A stretch of DNA of 6,983 nt from an archaeon (GTDB lineage Archaea; Asgardarchaeota; Hermodarchaeia; Hermodarchaeales; Hermodarchaeaceae), in assembly GCA_016550405.1 (NCBI GenBank), contig JABXGX010000086.1:1-6983 (forward strand), in the 5' to 3' direction. This document shows positions 1 to 5,982 of this stretch, one piece after another. Position numbers and translations under genes: made by a program. Position 1 is the first letter of the stretch; each line of letters starts with the position of its first letter. Below the pieces are notes generated by a model. That model was not told where the DNA came from, did no database searches, and was given only the letters and a program-made list of their open reading frames with translations.

Positions 1-846
1 ATGGCACCGGCAAGCGCTCCTGCAGGAACCGTGGTTGTTCTGCAAGAATATAAAGCAAAAGGGCCATTGACCAATGCATTATATACGGTAGTTGGTTTGG
101 ATGATGGGCTAGCAATCATCATTTACGCATTTGCTGCAGCTCTGGCTAAACTGTCATTCACCGGGTCATCGCCTTCCTTTATACACATTATCCAGCAGCC
201 AATTGTCGAGATTCTGGGAGCGATCATACTTGGTGCAGTGTTAGGTGCTGGTTTCGGGTTTTTTATGCGCATGTTGCGTGACAAGAGAGAGACATTCGCA
301 TTTTCTCTAGCAGCAGTAGTAATTTGCGCGGGATTGGCGAATTATTTCCATTTCTCACTCATTTTGGCGAATCTGGCATTGGGGACGGTGTTTGCTAATC
401 TCTATTTACTCACGAATCGACGCGCCACCGAATCTCTTGATTCCATTTCTTTGCCAGTATATATTATTTTCTTCGTTATCGCCGGTGCTCATCTGCAAAT
501 TAGCCTCCTTCCGGCAATGGGACTTTTGGGTCTAATCTACATTGTCTGCAGAAGTCTCGGATTAATGGGTGGCGCCTATCTCGGTGCGACAATTTCAAAG
601 GCGGAAATGGTTGTACGTAAATATCTTGGTTTAGGCATTCTGTCTCAGGCTGGTGTTGCAATTGGATTGGCAATCATGGCTACAAGGGAGTTTTCTGGCC
701 TCGGCGAGCCGGGCAGAGCCGTAGCACTCCTGGTGATAAATACGATCGCAGCCACGACGATTGTTTTCGAGATAATTGGGCCAATCGCAACGAAATTCGC
801 TATACACAAGGCTAAAGAAGTCGGAAAGTTAGGCAGTGTGGCATGA
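1..846 (+). CDS. Monovalent cation/proton antiporter, CPA2-like, 5'-truncated by the window
   Basis: This is the C-terminal 281 residues of an integral membrane antiporter of the CPA superfamily, which exchanges Na+ or K+ for protons across the cytoplasmic membrane. Residues 2-9 (APASAPAG) match the unwound helix motif that comes just before the ion-binding helix. The adjacent acidic pair in GLDDG (Asp34, Asp35) matches the double-aspartate ion site known from electrogenic members. FFVIAGAHL (157-165), Arg184, LSQAGVAIGLA (214-224) and GPIATKFAI (260-268) fit later conserved helices. About seven or eight hydrophobic segments are visible. Family members usually have around 400 residues, so roughly the first 100-130 (three to four helices) lie upstream. 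The ATG at position 1 is therefore probably internal rather than the true start. There is no long cytoplasmic nucleotide-binding (TrkA-N/RCK) domain; the protein ends soon after the last helix, and the next gene overlaps its stop codon. Ion preference cannot be read from the sequence. Confidence 0.88.
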   Translation: MAPASAPAGTVVVLQEYKAKGPLTNALYTVVGLDDGLAIIIYAFAAALAKLSFTGSSPSFIHIIQQPIVEILGAIILGAVLGAGFGFFMRMLRDKRETFAFSLAAVVICAGLANYFHFSLILANLALGTVFANLYLLTNRRATESLDSISLPVYIIFFVIAGAHLQISLLPAMGLLGLIYIVCRSLGLMGGAYLGATISKAEMVVRKYLGLGILSQAGVAIGLAIMATREFSGLGEPGRAVALLVINTIAATTIVFEIIGPIATKFAIHKAKEVGKLGSVA

Positions 847-1208
847 ACGAAAAGCAAGAAAAGGACATGGAGCTCTTAATAATTGTTCTCAATAGAGAAG
901 AGTATTTCGAAAAGGTGGTTTCGATCCTGGTGGAGTCTGGTGCAAGCGGGGCAACTCTTTATGAAAGTGAAGGATTAGGCCGTTTCTTAGCATATGAGGT
1001 GCCCATATTTGCTGGACTGAGGAAATTCATTGGTGAGGGTAAATCCAGAAACAGAACAATTATGGCAGTATTGGATAACAAGGAGATTTTCCAGAAATTT
1101 AGAAAACTGCTCGCCGAAGAAAACATAGATTTCACTGTGCCGGGAACAGGAATTATTGTGACGGTTCCAGTCAATAGAGTCATCGGACCACAAAACAACG
1201 TTGAATGA
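843..1208 (+). CDS. Small PII-like (GlnB-superfamily) protein, probable regulator of the antiporter
   Basis: This 121-residue soluble protein has the alternating strand and helix pattern of a PII-like ferredoxin fold: strand 9-16 (MELLIIVL), helix about 18-32, strand GATLYESEGLGRF (36-48), a loop around 50-70 where PII proteins carry the T-loop, strand RTIMAVLD (71-78), helix 80-93 and a final strand GIIVTVPV (103-110). PII-family proteins form trimers that bind nucleotides or other small ligands and control partner transporters or enzymes. The uridylylated-Tyr context of classical GlnB is not recognisable, so this is PII-like rather than GlnB/GlnK. Its ATG overlaps the antiporter stop codon (ATGA at 843-846), suggesting translational coupling and a shared job; SbtB, which controls the bicarbonate transporter SbtA, is a known parallel. 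An AGG at 831-833 lies 9 nt upstream. Met9 (867) is an alternative start where the conserved fold begins, but its nearest AAGG is only 2 nt away. The fold is inferred by eye; the ligand is unknown. Confidence 0.65.
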   Translation: MNEKQEKDMELLIIVLNREEYFEKVVSILVESGASGATLYESEGLGRFLAYEVPIFAGLRKFIGEGKSRNRTIMAVLDNKEIFQKFRKLLAEENIDFTVPGTGIIVTVPVNRVIGPQNNVE

Positions 1209-1264
1209 AAGCTGATGTCGCGGCTTAACGCACTACAAGATTTTAGCGTTTTGATTGTATAGTA

Positions 1265-1280
1265 CTACAATTGTTTGTAG
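1265..1280 (+). promoter_or_regulatory. Small hairpin overlapping the ribosome binding site of the acetyltransferase gene
   Basis: CTACAA (1265-1270) and TTGTAG (1275-1280) form a perfect 6-bp inverted repeat with a 4-nt loop, 12 nt before the TTG start. Its right arm runs into the purine-rich AGGGAAAG (1279-1286) taken as the ribosome binding site. It could be an operator half-site pair or an RNA hairpin that limits translation, but short repeats of this size also occur by chance. A TATAGT at 1258-1263 would suit a -10 box, yet no matching -35 box is visible. Confidence 0.2.
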
Positions 1281-1292
1281 GGAAAGTACATA

Positions 1293-1910
1293 TTGAAGGC
1301 ATCGAAGCAGGATATGCTTGAATCACTTCCAATCTACCTAGATGATCTTTCAATACGTTCATGGAACCGCAATGACTTGGACGAATTAGCGAAATGGCCT
1401 GGCTATCCTTTTCCCTACGAACCTTTCAACAGCATCCTTATTGAGAAGAGCCCTGAAGAAAAGGATGCGTACTTCCATTCACGAGACAGTAATCCAAACA
1501 GAATTACAGTGGTAGTAGATCATATAACGGAACAAACTATTGGCCATCTTTCGCTTGTCCAAATTGACTGGGTTAATCGAAAAGTTGGCAATATGGGATT
1601 TCGTATTCATCCATCATGGTGCGATAAAGGTATAGGAACTTTGGTGATTTGCGGAATCTCTGATTGGTGTTTTAGATTAGGATTAAAAGCTTTACGACTT
1701 GATGTTGCTGCCACAAATGCCCGAGCTATACGGTGCTATGAGAAAGCAGGTTACGTTAAAACACAGGAATTTTGGCGCACTGATCAAGGATTAAAGAACA
1801 TAGATATTAATCAACCACGATACAGCTTCTTACGTCCTCACGTACGTTTAAACAGGAATATTCCACAAATTCGGTTTTGGTGGATGGAACGTGTGAACAA
1901 AGGTGATTAA
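1293..1910 (+). CDS. GNAT-family N-acetyltransferase (RimJ/RimL-like)
   Basis: This 205-residue protein has the GCN5-related acetyltransferase fold, which transfers the acetyl group of acetyl-CoA to an amine. An N-terminal strand (LSIRSWNRNDLDELAKW, 19-35) resembles the start of the RimJ/RimL-type domain. The central strands carry QTIGHLSL (81-88) and GNMGFRIHP (99-107). WCDKGIGT (109-116) is the pyrophosphate-binding loop of motif A, and the motif B helix follows in LDVAATNARAIRCYEKAGYV (136-155), including the N-RAIRCYEKAGY signature that contacts CoA. The last 45 residues, ending near RFWWMER, extend past the minimal domain. The start is taken as TTG at 1293 because AGGGAAAG (1279-1286) sits 6 nt upstream; ATG at 1314 (residue 8) is the alternative, with AGG only 2 nt away. 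The 84-bp gap after the PII-like gene suggests separate transcription. The substrate (ribosomal protein, antibiotic, metabolite) cannot be told from sequence. Confidence 0.85.
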   Translation: MKASKQDMLESLPIYLDDLSIRSWNRNDLDELAKWPGYPFPYEPFNSILIEKSPEEKDAYFHSRDSNPNRITVVVDHITEQTIGHLSLVQIDWVNRKVGNMGFRIHPSWCDKGIGTLVICGISDWCFRLGLKALRLDVAATNARAIRCYEKAGYVKTQEFWRTDQGLKNIDINQPRYSFLRPHVRLNRNIPQIRFWWMERVNKGD

Positions 1911-2039
1911 AGGACGACCACGCTCTTTTGCGTTCTCAGCCAATTCTTACTATTGTAGGGATTTCTGTCTAATACGATACGTTCTGCTATATAATTGGCA
2001 CACCTGTCCCGTCTCGTATTTCTGGTGAGAAATAGTTAG
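1911..2039. other. Convergent intergenic region without a recognisable gene
   Basis: This stretch follows the acetyltransferase stop codon. The only structure seen is a 7-bp inverted repeat, AATACGA (1971-1977) and TCGTATT (2014-2020), separated by 36 nt. TTGGCAC at 1995-2001 resembles the -24 half of a sigma-54 promoter, but the required GC of the -12 half is absent at the right spacing. No intrinsic terminator with a T-run was found for the acetyltransferase gene. Confidence 0.5.
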
Positions 2040-2077
2040 GGGGTCAGACCCCACGGAAACAAAAGGGGTCTGACCCC
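2040..2077. repeat. Paired GC-rich palindromes in inverted orientation (REP-like element)
   Basis: GGGGTCAGACCCC (2040-2052) and its exact reverse complement GGGGTCTGACCCC (2065-2077) flank a 12-nt loop. Each 13-mer is also palindromic around its central base, so the site can fold as two small hairpins or one 13-bp stem. It lies at the convergent junction between the + and - gene blocks. Palindromes of this type are often dispersed in many copies in bacterial genomes, in some cases mobilised by REP-associated Y1 transposases; assignment to such a family here is inference, as no transposase is in the window. Confidence 0.7.
2060..2077 (-). terminator. Possible intrinsic terminator of the secreted-protein gene cluster
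   Basis: Read on the - strand, GGGGTCAGACCCC is followed directly by TTTTG. This gives a GC-rich 5-bp stem with a 3-nt loop and a short U-run, 39 nt past the stop codon of the 448-residue gene. The stem and U-run are both short, so termination is plausible but not certain; the longer 13-bp stem (2040-2077) could also stop transcripts arriving from either side. Confidence 0.35.
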
Positions 2078-2082
2078 ATGGA

Positions 2083-2227
2083 CAAATCCTCTCCCCCTGT
2101 GCTACAACTTTTTCATCTACCTAATCTTCACGACTTTTTGCATGATTGTGCCTTCTATTTCAATAAAGTAAATCCCTGGTTGTATTTTATCAGGTGCTAC
2201 GACTCTTCCCGTGATGTCAAAGACGCG
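2083..2227 (-). repeat. Sorting-domain/spacer cassette, copy A
   Basis: This copy holds the codons for the last part of the 448-residue protein's C-terminal domain plus the spacer after its stop. It is identical to copy C over 2100-2134 (35 nt, against 5858-5892). It is also identical over 2144-2203 (60 nt, against 5902-5961), continuing after one mismatch to 2224. Against copy B it is identical over 2144-2178 (3591-3625) and 2188-2227 (3635-3674). The spacer contains ATG AAA AAG TTG TAG (2116 down to 2102), a Met-Lys-Lys-Leu-stop frame that begins right after the TAG stop of the gene. Similarity to the spacer at 3464-3511 continues to about 2083, then is lost 5 bp before the palindrome pair. 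No gene follows it on this strand. Confidence 0.8.
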
Positions 2228-3463
2228 GCAAATTATACCTTCAGGCAAATGCAATGGCCCGCTCAAGATGGTCTCACGAAAAGTTCGTGGTCCAATCTCA
2301 GTGACTTCTTCTTCGTCAACGCTAACGAAGGTTCCCTTTGCATATTTAAGGCCAGCAAAATTCTCTTGATTTACACTATCCCAATCGGAGAATCTGAAAG
2401 ATACATGGGGGTGGTCGATATTATCGATGGCTAAAGAGATGTCTCCCAGATTGTCCAGAGTAGAATCAACTCTTCCGCATAAATGCCAGACACTATCTTT
2501 GTAACAATACTCAACTGGTCCTGTCGGATGATAAAAAATATGAGGGTTTTCTAAATTGTCTAGATCAATAACAATCCGAATATTCAACCAGCCAATATCA
2601 TCACCAGTATATTCTTGATTCCAGAATACACCATCCCACCAGGTACAATAGAGACCAATATCAACACCATGGGCGATATAGGGATAATCCTGACTGTTCA
2701 GTGCCAAAGAGATAGAAATTCCTGCGCCAATATGACATAGTACTGGGCTAACAATCCATTTGCTGGAACTATCATCGTAGTAGGCAATTTTTAAAGTATC
2801 GCTGTTATAAAGCGGATAAACATGGTAGAAGGCGATGTGGGGAGTGTTTCTACTGTCGAATCTCAACGATGGTGAGAAGTCAGTGGGTGCCGTTTGAATA
2901 TTAGCATAAGCTGAATCATACTCGACTACTGAGATTTCCCAATCTGTGCCATTGTAATGCGCATATTTGATATAGTGGAGTGAATCATCAACATTCCAGG
3001 CGATATACGCAACACCGGGTGAACCTAACGTGTCTAGGTCAATCGATGAGTTAAAATCCCAAAAGTAATTTCCCAGGGAACTGATACTTGAATCCACTGC
3101 TTCGATTTGCCAACCCGCATTTCCACGCCGTGCGTAACAGAGATAGGTTTTATCTAAATTATCATCCCTCCTGTAATAACTCAGATGGGGAATGTTGTTG
3201 GAATCAAGAATTAGGGAGAAACCATAATAGATACTTGGTCCACTGTCCACTGTTTCTTTTTGCCAACCGGTGTCAACTCGGGATGCATAAATAACTTTTT
3301 CAAATTCATTCTTGTTATAAACAATATGAGCAACTCTACTAGTATCAAGCGCCAGAGAATTGAAATAAAAATCGTAAGGAGCTCCCGGCACAGAATCCAC
3401 AATTTCTACCTCCCAGTTTATCTGACTGAACCCTAAGACTACCATTACTAAAACGATTAACAA
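2117..3463 (-). CDS. Secreted seven-bladed beta-propeller-like protein with T9SS-type C-terminal sorting domain
   Basis: This 448-residue protein is probably exported. Residues 1-13 are hydrophobic (signal-peptide core) with a likely cut near GFSQ. From residue 35 to about 378 there are seven degenerate repeats with the pattern S-L-x-[LI]-D-x5-PH[IL]x[YF], then a [LI]xYA strand, then W-x2-E-x-VDS (for example 83-125 and 341-376). The last repeat lacks the W-x-x-E-x-VDS strand, while an isolated copy (WEVEIVDS, 17-24) sits at the N-terminus. This is the usual ring closure of a propeller. Residues about 386-448 are the sorting domain (SGPLHLPEG, CRVFDITGRVV, GIYFIEIEGTI, QKVVKIR), expected to direct outer-membrane passage and surface attachment or release. 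The biochemical function is unknown; no catalytic motif was recognised. The TTG start at 3463 has AGGGGGGAGG only 2 nt upstream and gives a signal peptide without its positive N-region, so the start is doubtful. An in-frame TAG at 3479-3481 blocks extension to the ATG at 3493. Confidence 0.8.
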   Translation of the reverse strand: MLIVLVMVVLGFSQINWEVEIVDSVPGAPYDFYFNSLALDTSRVAHIVYNKNEFEKVIYASRVDTGWQKETVDSGPSIYYGFSLILDSNNIPHLSYYRRDDNLDKTYLCYARRGNAGWQIEAVDSSISSLGNYFWDFNSSIDLDTLGSPGVAYIAWNVDDSLHYIKYAHYNGTDWEISVVEYDSAYANIQTAPTDFSPSLRFDSRNTPHIAFYHVYPLYNSDTLKIAYYDDSSSKWIVSPVLCHIGAGISISLALNSQDYPYIAHGVDIGLYCTWWDGVFWNQEYTGDDIGWLNIRIVIDLDNLENPHIFYHPTGPVEYCYKDSVWHLCGRVDSTLDNLGDISLAIDNIDHPHVSFRFSDWDSVNQENFAGLKYAKGTFVSVDEEEVTEIGPRTFRETILSGPLHLPEGIICRVFDITGRVVAPDKIQPGIYFIEIEGTIMQKVVKIR

Positions 3464-3535
3464 ATCCTCCCCCCTGTGCTACAACTTTTTCATCTATCTA
3501 ATCTTCACAACCTTCTTTGCTTGGCAATCGATTAC
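3464..3535 (-). repeat. Fossil copy of the sorting-domain tail and spacer between the two propeller genes
   Basis: Read on the - strand, this stretch encodes AKKVVKIR then TAG, the last residues of a sorting domain, followed by the same ATG AAA AAG TTG TAG mini-frame (3493 down to 3479) and a purine-rich AGGGGGGAGG (3475-3466). It matches copies A and C with two differences over 35 nt (3477-3511). It is not connected to the 760-residue gene, which already ends in its own tail at 3564. Upstream of AKKVVKIR the frame reads VIDCQ and soon hits a stop codon. It is therefore most simply the scar of a lost gene or an unequal recombination. Confidence 0.7.
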
Positions 3536-3563
3536 GATGATTGCAGCTAATTACAACGATAAT

Positions 3564-5846
3564 TTACTTTACTTTCACAACCTTCTGTGTGATTGTGCCT
3601 TCTATTTCAATAAAGTAAATCCCTGCTTTTAACTTATCAGGTGCTACGACTCTTCCCGTGATGTCAAAGACGCGACAGTTCTTGCCTTCGGGTAATAGCA
3701 ATGGCCCGCTGAAGATGGTTGTCCCGAGGGCACTTTTAACTACTGCAGTGTCGCTTTCTTTTATTCCGGTAACGTCCCGAATCACCGAGATACTTGAGCT
3801 CTGATGATTTGCCACGTAGACTTGGTTTTGAACAGAATTCCAGGTTAGGGCAGAAGGTTCATGTGCAACTGGAATTGTGGTGATGACCGCATTGGTCACT
3901 CCATCAAGTATCGTAACGTTTTCGCTACCACAATTAGCGCAGTAGATTTTATTGTTGCTCAGATTATAGAGCAAGGTATGAGGATAGTTTCCGATCGGCA
4001 TTGTGGCTATCACCGAATCTGTCGCACAGTCAATCACGGTGACGTTATTGCTCCAACGGTTAGCGCAGTAGACCCTATTGTCTGTCAAATTGTGAATCAG
4101 AGCATCAGATTCACTCCCAAGAGCAATGGTGGTTATGATCGTGTCTGCCGCACCATCAATCACGACGATGTTGCTACTATAGGTACAATAGACTTTGTTG
4201 TTGGTTGGATTATAGAGCAATGGGTAACTCGCTCCTGCAATCGTGGTTATGACCGTATCGGTTGCGCAATCGATCACCACGATATTACCACTATGAGCGC
4301 AGTAAATCTTGTTATTTGCTGCATTATCGAGCAGGGCACAAGGCTCATTGTCCACAGCAATCGTAGCAAGCACCGTATCGGTTGCCCCCTCAATTACTGT
4401 GACGTTATCGCTACCATAATTAGCGCAGTAAATCTTGCTACTGTTTGCATCATAGGCTAAATCCCAAGGTTCATCTCCGACGTCAATCATAAGAATGACC
4501 GTATCTGTTGCGCAGTCAATCACGGTGACATTATCGCTCCAACGGTTAGCACAGTAGACCTTATTGTTGACCGGATTATAAGCTAAAGCCCGAGGATAGT
4601 TCCCGACCGGAATCGTGGATAGGACCCAATTGGTCGCACCGTCAACCACGGTAACATTATCGCTTTCATCATTCGCACAGTAAATTTTGTTGTTGGTTGA
4701 AGTATAGACCAAATCCCATGGGTAATATCCGACAGGCATTGTCGTAATGACCATATTGGTTACACAATCAATTACCGTGACATCAGTACTATAGCGATTG
4801 GCACAGTAGATATCGTTGTCAGACGGATTGTAGACCAAAGCACGAGGCTCTTCACCGACTTCAACGGTGGTGATCACACCATTGGTTGCGCCATCAATCA
4901 CTGTGATATTATCAGCGTTCACATTGGCGGAGTAGACCCTATTGTCGGCAGAATCATAAGCTAAAGCACAAGGACCAGCTCCAACAGCAACCGTGCTAAT
5001 AATCGCGTTGGTCGCGCCATCAATCACCGTGACACTGCCATCCCAACGGTTAGCACAGTAGACCTTGTCGTTCACCGGATTATGAACAAAAGCATAAGTC
5101 CTGCTTCCAACTGGAATGGTGGTGATGACAGTGTCGATTGCGCCATCAATCACCGTGACATTATTGTACCAGTATTCAGCGTAGTAGACCTTATTGCTGA
5201 CCGGATTATAGACCAAAGCCTGAGGGATGCCGCCGACCGGGATTGTGGTGAGAATCCAATTAGTTGCACCATCAATGACTGCAACCTCACCGTCGCCGCG
5301 ACAAACGCAGTAGACCTTATTGTTGGTCGAATTATAGGTTAGTGGGTACGTGACGGCTTCAATTGTGGTAATGACCGTATTAGTCGCTCCATCAATCACC
5401 GTGATATTATCGCCACTCCTATTACCACAATAGACCTTGTTGTTGATTGGATTATAGAGCAAAGCACCAGGCTGTGCTCCGACTTCAATTGTCGTAATGA
5501 CCGTATTAGTCGCTCCATCGATCACTGTAACATTCTCGCTGAGATTATTGGCGCAGTAAACCTTGTTGTTAGTTGAATTCCAGCATAAAGCCTTGATGTT
5601 TTCCCCAACCTCAATCCTTGCAATTTTTTCATTAGTTGTTCCATTAATAGCAATTACGCCATTGCCCCTTGTGCCGCCTACATATATCGTATTATTGACA
5701 GCATTATAGGCAAAGGCTTGTGGTTGTTGAATCCCGCAAAGGGAATCCGGAATATAGATTGTCGTTTCAAGCCATTGGCCAAAGACTAAAGCAGGCGACA
5801 ATGTCAGCAGCAGGATCAATGACACTTTCTCGAAATTCACTCGCAT
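3564..5846 (-). CDS. Secreted YVTN-type beta-propeller protein with T9SS-type C-terminal sorting domain
   Basis: This 760-residue protein begins with a clear signal peptide (residues 1-23, core VSLILLLTLSPALVFG, cut before QW). Residues 51-693 are 15 full repeats and one partial repeat of mostly 42 residues with the consensus NNKVYCAN, then DNVTVIDGATNTV, then ITTIPVG, then PxALxYNP. This is the YVTN-family beta-propeller repeat, enough for about two propeller rings. Repeats 3, 12 and 13 are shortened to 40, 38 and 40 residues. Residues 694-760 form the sorting domain (FSGPLLLPEG, CRVFDITGRVV, GIYFIEIEG, QKVVKVK). YVTN propellers of known proteins are surface layers or binding scaffolds, so a binding or structural surface role is inferred; no enzyme motif was seen. 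Cysteine occupies the VYC position in 12 of 16 repeats, unusual for an exported protein. The start is secure: ATG at 5846 with AGGAGG (5856-5851) 4 nt upstream, 28 nt after the previous gene. Confidence 0.9.
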   Translation of the reverse strand: MRVNFEKVSLILLLTLSPALVFGQWLETTIYIPDSLCGIQQPQAFAYNAVNNTIYVGGTRGNGVIAINGTTNEKIARIEVGENIKALCWNSTNNKVYCANNLSENVTVIDGATNTVITTIEVGAQPGALLYNPINNKVYCGNRSGDNITVIDGATNTVITTIEAVTYPLTYNSTNNKVYCVCRGDGEVAVIDGATNWILTTIPVGGIPQALVYNPVSNKVYYAEYWYNNVTVIDGAIDTVITTIPVGSRTYAFVHNPVNDKVYCANRWDGSVTVIDGATNAIISTVAVGAGPCALAYDSADNRVYSANVNADNITVIDGATNGVITTVEVGEEPRALVYNPSDNDIYCANRYSTDVTVIDCVTNMVITTMPVGYYPWDLVYTSTNNKIYCANDESDNVTVVDGATNWVLSTIPVGNYPRALAYNPVNNKVYCANRWSDNVTVIDCATDTVILMIDVGDEPWDLAYDANSSKIYCANYGSDNVTVIEGATDTVLATIAVDNEPCALLDNAANNKIYCAHSGNIVVIDCATDTVITTIAGASYPLLYNPTNNKVYCTYSSNIVVIDGAADTIITTIALGSESDALIHNLTDNRVYCANRWSNNVTVIDCATDSVIATMPIGNYPHTLLYNLSNNKIYCANCGSENVTILDGVTNAVITTIPVAHEPSALTWNSVQNQVYVANHQSSSISVIRDVTGIKESDTAVVKSALGTTIFSGPLLLPEGKNCRVFDITGRVVAPDKLKAGIYFIEIEGTITQKVVKVK
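3591..3674 (-). repeat. Sorting-domain cassette, copy B (coding part)
   Basis: This DNA encodes the core of the 760-residue protein's sorting domain. It is identical to copies A and C over 3591-3625 (35 nt). It is also identical to copy A over 3635-3674 (40 nt), with a short divergent stretch between (LKA in place of IQP in the protein). Its gene ends in KVK and TAA rather than KIR and TAG and lacks the adjoining mini-frame spacer; that spacer appears instead 70 nt further on, at 3477-3511. Confidence 0.8.
3768..5696 (-). repeat. Tandem array of 126-bp YVTN repeat units inside the 760-residue gene
   Basis: Fifteen units of about 126 bp (three of them 114-120 bp) plus a 63-bp partial unit are seen. 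A higher-order pattern is visible: the AACGGTTAGC segment encoding ANRW falls at 5045, 4541 and 4055. These are spacings of 504 bp (four units) and 486 bp (four units minus the 18 bp missing from two short units). The array also opens long spurious frames on the + strand. Confidence 0.85.
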
Positions 5847-5850
5847 GTTT

Positions 5851-5856
5851 CCTCCT
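5851..5856 (-). promoter_or_regulatory. Ribosome binding site of the 760-residue gene
   Basis: AGGAGG, a full Shine-Dalgarno match, lies 4 nt before the ATG at 5846. It fixes this start and also sits just past the Met-Lys-Lys-Leu-stop mini-frame of the spacer. Confidence 0.75.
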
Positions 5857-5982
5857 CTGCTACAACTTTTTCATCTACCTAATCTTCACGACCTTTTGTA
5901 CGATTGTGCCTTCTATTTCAATAAAGTAAATCCCTGGTTGTATTTTATCAGGTGCTACGACCCTTCCCGTGATGTCAAAGAC
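5851..5982 (-). repeat. Sorting-domain/spacer cassette, copy C
   Basis: This copy covers the end of the 52-residue-repeat protein gene and its 28-nt spacer. Identity to copy A is complete over 5858-5892 and 5902-5961, with one mismatch up to 5982. After the TAG stop (5877-5875) comes ATG AAA AAG TTG TAG (5874 down to 5860), then AGGAGG and the next gene's ATG. This is the only intact arrangement in the window: tail, stop, mini-frame, ribosome binding site, next gene. Confidence 0.8.

Noticed and set aside
1227..1255. Possible terminator after the PII-like gene (AACGC at 1227-1231, GCGTT at 1246-1250, then TTTG)
   Set aside because: The stem is only 5 bp with a 14-nt loop and there is no real T-run.
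1995..2010. Sigma-54-like promoter (TTGGCAC)
   Set aside because: The -12 element with GC at the required distance is missing, and no gene starts downstream on this strand.
2078..2434. 118-codon open frame on the + strand starting at the palindrome pair
   Set aside because: It lies opposite the conserved sorting-domain codons of the 448-residue gene, and the product has no recognisable features.
3519..3540. Inverted repeat GCAATC / GATTGC as terminator of the 760-residue gene
   Set aside because: A 6-bp, AT-rich stem with a 9-nt loop and no following T-run on the - strand; chance is a sufficient explanation.
3861..4460. 199-codon open frame on the + strand opposite the YVTN gene
   Set aside because: It is the antisense of a tandem repeat array, so its length simply reflects repeated codons without stops; no start signal, and the - strand frame has a signal peptide and known repeats.
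3768..5696. CRISPR-like regular spacing of similar DNA blocks
   Set aside because: The 126-bp period keeps one open reading frame and encodes YVTN propeller blades; units vary by point changes and there are no short exact repeats with unique spacers.
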